DNA from: Parasediminibacterium sp051861445
GTDB lineage: Bacteria > Bacteroidota > Bacteroidia > Chitinophagales > Chitinophagaceae
Assembly (NCBI GenBank): GCA_051861445.1
Contig: JBHYCS010000014.1
Coordinates: 1 to 64,000, forward strand
Direction: 5' to 3'
DNA: 64,000 bases
In this document: in pieces, positions 1 through 7,142 of the stretch
Layout: every line of letters begins with the position of its first letter
Numbering within the stretch: the stretch's first letter is position 1
The notes under the pieces: generated by a model
Told to the model about the DNA's origin: nothing
The model's database searches: none
The model's input: the letters and a program-made list of their open reading frames with translations, nothing else
Position numbers and translations under genes: made by a program

Positions 1-39
1 TAACTAATGAAAAAAGTCTACTTTTAAACTGTACTAAAA

Positions 40-358
40 ATGGGAAGCCTTCACAACCAACAACATTGAAGGAAAAGTTATTCAAGAATACTTAGGTATT
101 GTTGCGTCTGAAACCATTATTGGTGCTAATTTATTTAAAGATTTATTTGCCGGCATTAGAGATATTGTAGGCGGAAGAAGCAATACCTACGAAAAAGTAA
201 TTGAAGAGGCTAGACAAAGTGCTTTATCTGAATTGCAACAAAAAGCAAGTGCCATGGGGGCAAACGCAATTATAGGCATTGATTTAGACTTTGAAACCGT
301 AGGTTCAGGAGCAAGTATGTTGATGGTGGTTGCTACAGGTACTGCTGTTCGATATTAA
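40..358 (+). pseudogene. YbjQ/UPF0145-family protein, frameshifted at its start codon
   Basis: The reading frame ending at the TAA encodes a typical small YbjQ (UPF0145, heavy-metal-binding-domain) protein of about 105 residues, with the family landmarks NNIEGK, EYLGIV, FKDLFAGIRDIVGGRS, YEKVI and MGANAIIGIDLDFE. The family forms small homopentameric proteins of unclear role. This frame is open only from base 38 and has no ATG, GTG or TTG where the family starts. The ATG at 40 lies in another frame and stops after nine codons. Deleting one G from the GGG at 42-44 would give M-E-A-F-T-T-N-N-I-E-G-K, exactly the expected N-terminus. So the gene is either broken by a 1-bp insertion or carries a sequencing error. 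A strong terminator follows 40 bp downstream. Confidence 0.75.
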
Positions 359-398
359 TACAGAACAGTTAATAACAACTATTAATACTAAAAATAGT

Positions 399-426
399 AA
401 AGCCGCACCTATGAAAGTGCGGCTTT
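399..426 (+). terminator. Intrinsic terminator hairpin after the YbjQ-family gene
   Basis: A perfect 10-bp stem AAAGCCGCAC / GTGCGGCTTT encloses an 8-nt loop. It ends transcription of the YbjQ-family gene. A copy with the same stem and 6 of 8 loop bases identical lies at 5816-5843. Confidence 0.8.
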
Positions 427-710
427 GATGTAATACGTTGGTTATGTATTTTATTACTTACTATGTTCATTTAAGCACTATTGCAATTGTTGTAAAACGA
501 CTATGGGAATAAAAAAGGAGGAAGTATATTATTACGCCAAGTGGGATTTCTTTACGAAAAATGATAACGACATGCCCAATACATAAAAGATCTTTGTCTG
601 AAATTGAAAATGGGAAAAGAGATAGCCATTTACTTACTTTAAAAGTAGATATGAAGGAATTTTTATGAATTAAGCATGGCACTAATAATAATTATCATTT
701 TTATTTAATT
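427..710. other. Intergenic spacer without a supported gene
   Basis: No convincing gene. A 71-codon minus-strand frame at 467-682 has a composition like random AT-rich DNA and no recognisable motif. The spacer separates the YbjQ terminator from the 3' end of the minus-strand accessory genes. Confidence 0.5.
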
Positions 711-1223
711 TCAATCAAAAAAAGGGTATAATTCTTTAAACATTGCGACTACCTTATCTAAAAAATTTTTATCAGTGTTATGTCTATTAATCATTATATA
801 GCTACTATATTTTTTACTATGCTTATGTTCGAAATTAACAGAAGAAACTTTACTTTCTAATATTCTAGAATATAATTTAAATCTTTTAGTATTTGATTTT
901 TCTTCTGTTAATAATCTACTCCCGACAAAACAGAAAGATGCAAAAGGATTATCATTAGCTAATTCAATGATTATCATCGCAACGGTGGTTATAACTCTTG
1001 TTGCTTCCCCCTGAAAACTTAGTAAATTATATCTTTTACTACAAGACTTTTTCTCTGCTAAATAATATTTAACAGCATATACTTGATAATCATACTGTTC
1101 TATTAAAACACAATAACGCTTCTTTTTTCCTTTAAAAGAATAATTATAAGTGATAATATCTCTGTTATCGATTTTGGTTAATTGCTTATTTATGTATCGA
1201 TAAGGGAAATGCGTATCAAACAT
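711..1223 (-). CDS. Conserved-looking hypothetical protein (170 aa)
   Basis: No named family recognised with certainty. It is a soluble, basic protein without signal peptide. A hydrophobic helix-like stretch near residues 75-90 (ATRVITTVAMIIIELA) precedes an NPFASFCFVGSR segment and an NTKRFKLYSRILESK segment. This pattern resembles unnamed Bacteroidota accessory proteins. The ATG directly abuts the TAA of the upstream gene (GGATGTAAATG on the coding strand), so the two are probably translationally coupled. It ends in TGA, which is rare among genes here. It lies downstream of, and in the same direction as, the Roco-TIR gene. Confidence 0.7.
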   Translation of the reverse strand: MFDTHFPYRYINKQLTKIDNRDIITYNYSFKGKKKRYCVLIEQYDYQVYAVKYYLAEKKSCSKRYNLLSFQGEATRVITTVAMIIIELANDNPFASFCFVGSRLLTEEKSNTKRFKLYSRILESKVSSVNFEHKHSKKYSSYIMINRHNTDKNFLDKVVAMFKELYPFFD

Positions 1224-1757
1224 TTACATCCAATATTTATAAGCTTTATTTCTACTTTCCCACATCTGTTTTTCAGATTTGAATTTAAATATATCTGACT
1301 TGGACTTGAATTGTGGTTTATTATAAAAATCTAGCCTACTATTCATATTTGAATTGTATTTTAATAATAACAAGCTAACATCTTTCATTTGCTTAAATAC
1401 AAACCTAGCAGGATGTGGTATTTTTTTTATATCAACTGTACTTATTTTATTAAGAGTTAAAGTATATTTATTAAATGTTTCCATCTTTTCTTTAAAAGAT
1501 ACGTATTCTTCTATTGTATCAAAAGTATTTTTCTCTTTCTTTTCCATTTTCATGATTTTGTATTTCATGAGTTTAAACCATAGCCCAGCAATAAAAGATA
1601 AAGGATAAATCAATACTAATGCAATACCGACTACAATTGAGGCTTTCAGAATTGCTTTTGTAGATAAGTAGCTTTGTGCAATAATGTTTATATGCTTGGC
1701 ACTATTCATGCTCAAATCATAAGCACCAAAATGGCTTATTGATAAATTTGGAGACAT
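1224..1757 (-). CDS. Hypothetical membrane-anchored protein (177 aa)
   Basis: Not recognised. One clear transmembrane segment lies at roughly residues 36-60 (VVGIALVLIYPLSFIAGLWF core), followed by a Lys-rich, probably cytoplasmic C-terminal region of about 115 residues with coiled-coil-like character. I chose the ATG at 1757; an upstream TTG at 1781 would add eight residues. It is the first gene of a two-gene unit with the 170-aa protein, with no spacing between them. Its place behind the Roco-TIR gene suggests, but does not show, a shared role. Confidence 0.65.
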   Translation of the reverse strand: MSPNLSISHFGAYDLSMNSAKHINIIAQSYLSTKAILKASIVVGIALVLIYPLSFIAGLWFKLMKYKIMKMEKKEKNTFDTIEEYVSFKEKMETFNKYTLTLNKISTVDIKKIPHPARFVFKQMKDVSLLLLKYNSNMNSRLDFYNKPQFKSKSDIFKFKSEKQMWESRNKAYKYWM

Positions 1758-1932
1758 AAAATAATTATGGTTAGTTAACAAGTATAGTATTTCTGCTAAA
1801 AACTTGTGTAAAGTAAAGTATTAAACTTGATATTTTATTAAAAAAAATAGTTTAACACGTATATAGTTTCCTGAGGACACATACTCAGGCAAGGGATGCT
1901 GTTAATGAAGATCCTGAAGAGTGAAATTATAA

Positions 1933-3693
1933 TTACTCACTATTTTTATCTACTTTTTGCTCTACAATCCTTTCAAAAATTCTTTTTACATCTTTTGGTA
2001 AGTCAATATAGTTTCTAAATAAATCATCTCCTTGCGGTTCTAAATCATTATCAATCATAATTCTCAAACATTCTTCAATAATGTACCATGCCATATTTTG
2101 GTTTAGAAAATCTACTACGGGTTTCGCAGTATAAGGTAATGCAGTAAAGTCAGCAAGATTATTTATTTCAGTAGACCACCTGCAAAAATCTAATATAATT
2201 GGAACAATTTTAAAATTTGGGATTTTCTCTCTACGTTCAAATGCTTTTTTAATTTCATACTCATGTATATATTTTGTACGCATAAAATTTGGACTAATCA
2301 TAAAACAAACAATATCTGCATCATCAAAATGCTTTTGAATTTCATAATCCCATTCTTTTCCTGCAAGTAATTCAGTACAATACCAATGTTCTACTTTCCC
2401 ATTTAATTTTAGTGCAGATAAGTGTTCAATAAATTTATTAACAAGTTTTAAATCATCTTTAGAATAAGAAATAAATATTTTCTTCATTTGTCCCTGTTTA
2501 TTTTGCGGCAGGTATTTATTATAGTCAAATACTGATAATGTTTTTTCTTTAATTTCTTTAGTGTTACTGATGCTCATTGCTTCTATTTGAAAAATTCCTT
2601 TTTCTCTATTTTCTTTTAATTTCTTCCATTCAGTAAAATAGTCACCATCCAAACTCACAAAAATTGAAAAATTAGAGTTATCCCACATCTCATCATGTAT
2701 ATTCCCCCATGTTTCATCTTGTTTTAAATAGGTTTTAGGTTCAATTTTGTGAGTATCTAAGATAAACGCAATAAGTTCTTTTTGAAGCTCAAAATTGCTA
2801 TTATTAAAATCTGGAAAAAGCTCTATTGATTGCTTCTCTCTGTTGAACTTTACCATTAAAAGAGAATCATTTTTTTCAATTACAATACCATCCTTCCAAA
2901 AAAGATATTCTTTTGTTGCTTTACCTTTTACATATTTACCATATTCGGCAAAAACCTTCAGCATGGCAAGATTCATCAAATAGTTATCTGATTTAATGCA
3001 AATATTTGCTTTTTGAAACTGGTACTTTTCAAAAAAGTCAATGAAAGTAGGTGGCATTTTAAGATACTGCGGAACAAAATAGATGTTGTCAGCATCTGGA
3101 ATTTGAAATACAAGATTGAAGTGTTTTAGTAATTTGATGACTTCCTCTGAGCTTAAACTTAAAACATTATTCTCTATAGATTCTTCAATTTGTTCTAAAG
3201 TAATTTGTTCTCTTTTTCGTGTATCTAATATCTGTTGGTATAGTAAATTCAGAAGTTCTTGAGGTTGAATAAATATTTTATCAGGAATAATCGCAGGGTA
3301 ATAGAGCAAAATACCCATATTATGAAAAACCTGAATTGCCCTTTTGAGTTCATCATTATTTTTTGTCTGAATGTTAGAAATATCAATAACTGCGTCTTGA
3401 GATTTATTTATCTCTTTTAAATACTTGACATAGCTATATTGGTAGCTTTTACAAAGGGTTTCAATTTTTTCTTGAATTAGTTCTTTAACGCCACTTATTC
3501 GCTTTAAAGGTTTAAGACTACAATTGGTAAAATGGAGATTTAAGTTTGGGTATTTGTTGCTATATTCATACTGATTTAAGTATGTAGCCAAGTATTTATT
3601 ATTGTCAATCTTATTCTCTAAAACAATAACTTCAATTTTGTTTACATTGTCGTTACTAATTAGTTGTTCAATACATCTTATCCAATAACCCAA
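1933..3693 (-). CDS. C-terminal half of a Roco protein: ROC (G4 onward) - COR - TIR
   Basis: Begins inside a ROC GTPase domain: residues 27-30 are the G4 motif NKID that should follow the P-loop and DxxG motifs found in the upstream half. Next comes a COR-like dimerisation region (roughly residues 55-230; VFHNMGILLYYPAIIPDKIFI is diagnostic), a linker, then a C-terminal TIR domain (about 405-545) with KKIFISYSKDD, a WYCTELLAGKEWDYEI segment, DADIVCFMISPNF and YIHEYEIKKA. The last contains the Glu that is catalytic in NADase TIRs. The frame is continuous with the upstream half apart from one TGA. The only start after that TGA is a TTG, so independent translation is doubtful. Confidence 0.85.
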   Translation of the reverse strand: MGYWIRCIEQLISNDNVNKIEVIVLENKIDNNKYLATYLNQYEYSNKYPNLNLHFTNCSLKPLKRISGVKELIQEKIETLCKSYQYSYVKYLKEINKSQDAVIDISNIQTKNNDELKRAIQVFHNMGILLYYPAIIPDKIFIQPQELLNLLYQQILDTRKREQITLEQIEESIENNVLSLSSEEVIKLLKHFNLVFQIPDADNIYFVPQYLKMPPTFIDFFEKYQFQKANICIKSDNYLMNLAMLKVFAEYGKYVKGKATKEYLFWKDGIVIEKNDSLLMVKFNREKQSIELFPDFNNSNFELQKELIAFILDTHKIEPKTYLKQDETWGNIHDEMWDNSNFSIFVSLDGDYFTEWKKLKENREKGIFQIEAMSISNTKEIKEKTLSVFDYNKYLPQNKQGQMKKIFISYSKDDLKLVNKFIEHLSALKLNGKVEHWYCTELLAGKEWDYEIQKHFDDADIVCFMISPNFMRTKYIHEYEIKKAFERREKIPNFKIVPIILDFCRWSTEINNLADFTALPYTAKPVVDFLNQNMAWYIIEECLRIMIDNDLEPQGDDLFRNYIDLPKDVKRIFERIVEQKVDKNSE

Positions 3694-3741
3694 ACCAAAA
3701 TGATTTTCTTGAGCATCATCTCTTTGAACATAGTTTTTACT

Positions 3742-5409
3742 TCATAAGATAATATGCAAAGCACCTGGACTAAAGAATAACTGATGTGTGGCGTGAAAAT
3801 ACTCCTGTCCGCCAAAATCCCAACAATGTATCTTTGTTCCCTTTATTAAATTGTCTAAAATTTTGTATTGTATACCATGAGTGGATTCATTTCCTTCTGG
3901 TTCTTTGCCTTTTTCTAAATATTCTAATAAATTAGATTTTCCAACGTTTGTATTTCCTAATAACAATAATTTTACTTCTTTAATTGTAGTCAAATTACCA
4001 GCTAATAATCTATCTCTAATTGCTTTCCATCCTACCTGTATTACCTCTTCAGGTATATTGTCTAAAACAGGATTATTTGTAAGATTTACGATTTGCAAAT
4101 TTTCTAAATGTAAAATTTGACTTACATCATTCACTTCATTCCCCTCTAAATCTAAGTAACTTAATGCTTTTGAATTCACCAACCCACCTATTTTGTCTAT
4201 TCTATTATAATTTAAATTAAGGAGCGTTAGTGATGATAAATTATCTAATCCTCGTATCTCATTAATATTATTATTGTTTAAATAAATTGATTCTATTTGA
4301 GTTAATAGATTTAAGCCTTCGATTTCTCTGATATGATTTACACTTAAATCTAATACTTTTAATGATGGAAGTTCCTCTAGACATTCTATAGTATTTAGAT
4401 TGTTTACACTTAAATTAAGAACCTTTAAATCTATTAAACCACTTAGTCCATTAATTTTTGAAATCTTATTAAATGATAAATCTAAATGCTTCAATGTATC
4501 AATATCATTCAAATCACCAATATCAATTATTTCATTACCACTCAAGTCTAAAATTTCTAAAGAAACAAGTTGATTAAGTTCTCTGAGTATTTCTATTTTG
4601 TTGTTTCTAAATTCAAGGTGTTTAAGTTGATATAGATTTTCTAATTCATAATTGTTATTAATGGCATTATTCCCTAACAATAAGATTTCTAAATTTGGAA
4701 AGTGATTTAAAAATATCGCTTCTTTTATTTGATTATGCCTCAAATTCAGTATTCTTAAATTAGGTCGTTCAATCAATGGATCAATTTCAACTATTTTGTT
4801 ATAGGATAAGTCCAAATAGTGTAAATCATTAAAATTTGATACAAAGTTTAAATTTCGGATTCCCCAATTCTTTATTTCATCACCAGCACAAATTATCATC
4901 TTTAAATTAGTTAAGGTTGATAAGAAAGGTGGCAAATTGTAAAGTCTATTAGGCTTTTCAGAGTTGAGACTTCTTTTGAAAACATCGGTTCCAGAAATAC
5001 TCCATTTGTTACTAAGAATCAATTCTTCTAAGTGAATACATTTCCTAAGCATAAAATCAAGTTCACTCCCTACTTCAAAATCTTCGTCGGTTAATCCACA
5101 ATTACCCAGTTCTAATGAAATTTCTTTTTCTTCTAAACATTTTTGAACTAAGGAAAGTGCTAGTGTTTGAAAAGGTTTCCTAACTGACTTTGCTTCTGGC
5201 ATCTCAACTTGGTCTGCAATTTTTTTTGCTTGTTCATCGCCCTTAAACTCTTCCTTTAAGGCATAGTACATGTCTACACTTAGCTTAGTTGTGGGTGTTA
5301 ATTTATATTTATCAAAACCACGTTTAGCCAAAGTATCTAATAAAGTATCTTGACCAACATTAAATTCTTTAGCTGCAGCAAGAAGTCTAGGTAATTTCAG
5401 TTCAGACAT
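3742..5409 (-). CDS. N-terminal half of a Roco protein: IF2N - leucine-rich repeats - ROC (G1 to G3)
   Basis: Residues 1-60 match the IF-2 N-terminal domain (AAAKEFNVGQDTLLDTLAKRG). They are followed by a variable region and about 13 leucine-rich repeats of some 22 residues (about 110-460, consensus LxxLxxLDLSxNxIxxIxGL). The start of a ROC/Ras-like GTPase comes next: P-loop GNTNVGKSNLLEYL near residue 487 and the G3 motif WDFGGQEYFHATHQ near 535. Translation stops at a TGA right after LHIIL, where Roco proteins continue with Trp. The missing G4 motif, COR and TIR lie in the same frame downstream. The ATG at 5409 begins the IF2N domain exactly. Confidence 0.9.
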   Translation of the reverse strand: MSELKLPRLLAAAKEFNVGQDTLLDTLAKRGFDKYKLTPTTKLSVDMYYALKEEFKGDEQAKKIADQVEMPEAKSVRKPFQTLALSLVQKCLEEKEISLELGNCGLTDEDFEVGSELDFMLRKCIHLEELILSNKWSISGTDVFKRSLNSEKPNRLYNLPPFLSTLTNLKMIICAGDEIKNWGIRNLNFVSNFNDLHYLDLSYNKIVEIDPLIERPNLRILNLRHNQIKEAIFLNHFPNLEILLLGNNAINNNYELENLYQLKHLEFRNNKIEILRELNQLVSLEILDLSGNEIIDIGDLNDIDTLKHLDLSFNKISKINGLSGLIDLKVLNLSVNNLNTIECLEELPSLKVLDLSVNHIREIEGLNLLTQIESIYLNNNNINEIRGLDNLSSLTLLNLNYNRIDKIGGLVNSKALSYLDLEGNEVNDVSQILHLENLQIVNLTNNPVLDNIPEEVIQVGWKAIRDRLLAGNLTTIKEVKLLLLGNTNVGKSNLLEYLEKGKEPEGNESTHGIQYKILDNLIKGTKIHCWDFGGQEYFHATHQLFFSPGALHIIL

Positions 5410-5815
5410 ATTTTGTAATTGTATAGTTTAAAGATAAGTATAGTTGCGATTTAAGAAGTTTCGAATAGAGTTTTGAACGACAGCTAAAATTATCTCTGAT
5501 GCAATGTTGCTTAAAACCTTTGCAAAACAACTTCAACATCAGCTTTACCTCTACTTCGAAATACGCAAATTAATATCTCGAAAAGCACCCCTACCCCCTC
5601 CTCTCACCAATTACCAATCACCCCACCTAGTAACATACCAATCAATCATCGATTTTGGGCTTTTGATGTTAGGGTTAGTCATTAGATTTTAATTGCAAAT
5701 TACTTTTCAAAAACTTGTTGGTAAACCTAAACATAGCTTGGCAGCATACCTACAAATACAAAAAACTACCGAAATTGAAGTTTAATTTGTAGGTGAATAC
5801 CTGACTGAAAAAATG
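5410..5815. other. Intergenic region upstream of the Roco gene, with a possible gene remnant
   Basis: Contains the Roco promoter region. On the plus strand a 29-codon open tail at 5689-5778 (LQITFQKLVGKPKHSLAAYL, then ending TEIEV and a TAA) looks like the C-terminus of a decayed gene and sits just before the terminator at 5816. Nothing else convincing was seen; a 62-codon plus-strand frame at 5504 is not supported. Confidence 0.4.
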
Positions 5816-5843
5816 AAAGCCGCACCTATTCAAGTGCGGCTTT
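5816..5843. terminator. Terminator hairpin, second copy of the 399-426 hairpin
   Basis: The same 10-bp stem AAAGCCGCAC / GTGCGGCTTT, with a loop differing at 2 of 8 bases. It works in either orientation. On the minus strand it follows the coiled-coil gene at 5871; on the plus strand it follows the possible remnant. Confidence 0.75.
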
Positions 5844-5870
5844 AGTATAATCGAACATGCATTACGCCTA

Positions 5871-6311
5871 TCATAGCGTAGCTTTATGTGCTGTGACTTC
5901 GGTAATAAATGTCGTAATTTTTTGTAACTGTGCATCCATCAATGCTATATCGTATTCTCTTTCTAGCACAGATACTGCGTTTTGTTTGCTTCCACTTTGA
6001 TTGAGTTTTCGAAGGCGTAATTCTAATTCTAATTTCTTAGTAATTTCTGTTTCCTTCTTTTCCCCATCAGGCAATACGGCAATTAATGCATTGGCATTGT
6101 TTAACTCTGCATTAATTTCTGCTATTTCGGCACTAGTTTCTACTATATCCTCAGCAGAGTTTTCTGTACGCACTTCTAGCGATTGTTTACGAGCTAATAA
6201 TGTGCGTTGGTCACGTTCGGCGGTTTTAATTAAACTATCCGCTTCGGCGGGCTGTGTAATTAAATTAAATGAGTAAGGCATAAAATAAATGGCTGTTGTT
6301 TTATCAGCCAT
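5871..6311 (-). CDS. Hypothetical coiled-coil protein (146 aa)
   Basis: Not recognised. After about 20 residues (YFMPYSFNLITQPAEADSLI) the protein is almost entirely charged heptad sequence rich in Glu, Lys, Ala and Leu, so a long coiled coil is expected. No signal peptide or membrane segment. It lies 63 bp downstream of an HTH regulator gene on the same strand and probably shares its promoter. A terminator follows it at 5816-5843. Confidence 0.7.
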   Translation of the reverse strand: MADKTTAIYFMPYSFNLITQPAEADSLIKTAERDQRTLLARKQSLEVRTENSAEDIVETSAEIAEINAELNNANALIAVLPDGEKKETEITKKLELELRLRKLNQSGSKQNAVSVLEREYDIALMDAQLQKITTFITEVTAHKATL

Positions 6312-6374
6312 TTCAAATGTAAAAAAATCGTATATGCTTTCTTATTGATGGATTGTTAAAATAAATATAATAAT

Positions 6375-6872
6375 TTATAATGTTTTAGCGTAAGCAATTT
6401 CCGCTGTTAACCCACTCATTGCTAGCGATGTTTTTATCCGCAACAAGAGTTGTTTTTTTAATTGTAGACTAGCTTTTCGTTGTAGTATAGTCCATTGCAA
6501 TCGGGCATTTTCAGATGTGGAATCATTTGCACCCAATATATTGGCTACATGAATCACTTGCTGTGCTTCTTTTATTTTTTGGTTAATGGTGTTTAATTGT
6601 AACTGCTTTTGTTGTAGTTGAGTTTCGCAACGTTTAATATGTTTGGCTAGCATGGTTTTAATAGCAGCATCTTGTGGAATGGTGGTGTTGGCTAATTGTT
6701 CTGTGGTAAGTAATGCATTTTGAATTGCCATTAGAGCAAGGCTAGCGTTTGTGGGCAAGTTACGCTTACTGGTTTCTGCCATAGATAATAAACCACGTTC
6801 ACAATCTACCAACGTTGCAAATGCAGCTTGAGATATACCTAAAGTTTGCCTAAGTGCAAGTATAAAATTCAT
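6375..6872 (-). CDS. Helix-turn-helix (XRE-like) protein with coiled-coil C-terminus (165 aa)
   Basis: Residues 3-35 (ILALRQTLGISQAAFATLVD, then CERGLLSMAE) match the Cro/C1-type HTH pattern, the recognition helix being near residues 14-32. The remainder is helical with a Gln/Lys-rich coiled coil (about 85-115), probably for oligomerisation. The start ATG is immediately preceded by an array of TGTTGCA/TTGCAA boxes, suggesting autoregulation. The coiled-coil gene at 5871 follows on the same strand. Confidence 0.7.
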   Translation of the reverse strand: MNFILALRQTLGISQAAFATLVDCERGLLSMAETSKRNLPTNASLALMAIQNALLTTEQLANTTIPQDAAIKTMLAKHIKRCETQLQQKQLQLNTINQKIKEAQQVIHVANILGANDSTSENARLQWTILQRKASLQLKKQLLLRIKTSLAMSGLTAEIAYAKTL

Positions 6873-6964
6873 TGTTGCAATTTTTATACAAATTTATGAA
6901 ATTGCAACGAGGCTGTTGCAATTTTAACTGTTGCATTTTTTTTTGCAACAAAAAAATTGCAACA
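6873..6964. promoter_or_regulatory. Array of six TGTTGCA / TGCAACA boxes upstream of the HTH gene
   Basis: Boxes TGTTGCA(A) or their complement occur at 6873-6880, 6901-6908 (core ATTGCAAC), 6914-6920, 6929-6935, 6943-6950 and 6957-6964. The pair 6929-6935 / 6943-6950 forms an inverted repeat around a T tract. Their density and position directly before the HTH start make them candidate operators for that regulator. Binding is inferred. Confidence 0.6.
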
Positions 6965-7003
6965 AAGAAATTTTAAATAAAAGAGCCTGTTTGCAGGTAT
7001 CAG

Positions 7004-7040
7004 GTTGGTGGCGGAATTAATAACTACGAAAAAGTAATTG
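7004..7040 (+). pseudogene. Short YbjQ-like gene fragment
   Basis: Encodes VGGGINNYEKVIG followed by TAA, close to VGGRSNTYEKVIE of the YbjQ-family gene at the left edge, including 16 identical bases (7025-7040 versus 188-203). It has no start or other family sequence, so it looks like a remnant. It marks the right side of the minus-strand accessory block. Confidence 0.4.
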
Positions 7041-7142
7041 GGTAAGTTAAATATATATAGTCAATTACTATAAAACTTGCATTTATTTATGGTCATCAAA
7101 AGTTATGTTTAGTATTTACTTTTACAAAGAATAAAGGCATTC

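Larger units (their letters stand above)
1933..5409 (-). pseudogene. Full Roco-TIR gene (IF2N-LRR-ROC-COR-TIR) interrupted by one in-frame TGA
   Basis: Reading through the TGA at 3744-3742 keeps the frame and joins both halves into one 1158-codon gene. The junction reads L-H-I-I-L-(stop)-S-K-N-Y-V-Q. Changing TGA to TGG would supply the Trp expected after the ROC beta-strand, so this looks like a single G-to-A nonsense change or a base-call error. The predicted protein would sense through LRRs, switch by the ROC GTPase and COR dimer, and act through a TIR effector (NAD cleavage in related bacterial TIRs). This is the logic of bacterial NLR-like immune proteins. The role in defence is inference. 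Confidence 0.8.

Noticed and set aside
467..682. 71-codon minus-strand ORF
   Set aside because: Random-looking composition with no motif or visible coupling to a neighbour; typical open frame in AT-rich spacer.
3742..3744. TGA read as Trp (genetic code reassignment) in the Roco gene
   Set aside because: Other conserved genes here (topoisomerases, rpoC, valS, proline dehydrogenase) encode Trp by TGG and show no internal TGA, and the 170-aa gene at 711 ends in TGA. A local nonsense change or base error is simpler.
5504..5692. 62-codon plus-strand ORF upstream of the Roco gene
   Set aside because: No motif and unlikely composition; it lies in the Roco promoter region.
1933..7040. Integrative element or prophage
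   Set aside because: No integrase, recombinase, relaxase or phage structural gene seen; only edge repeats and a gene scrap support an insertion.
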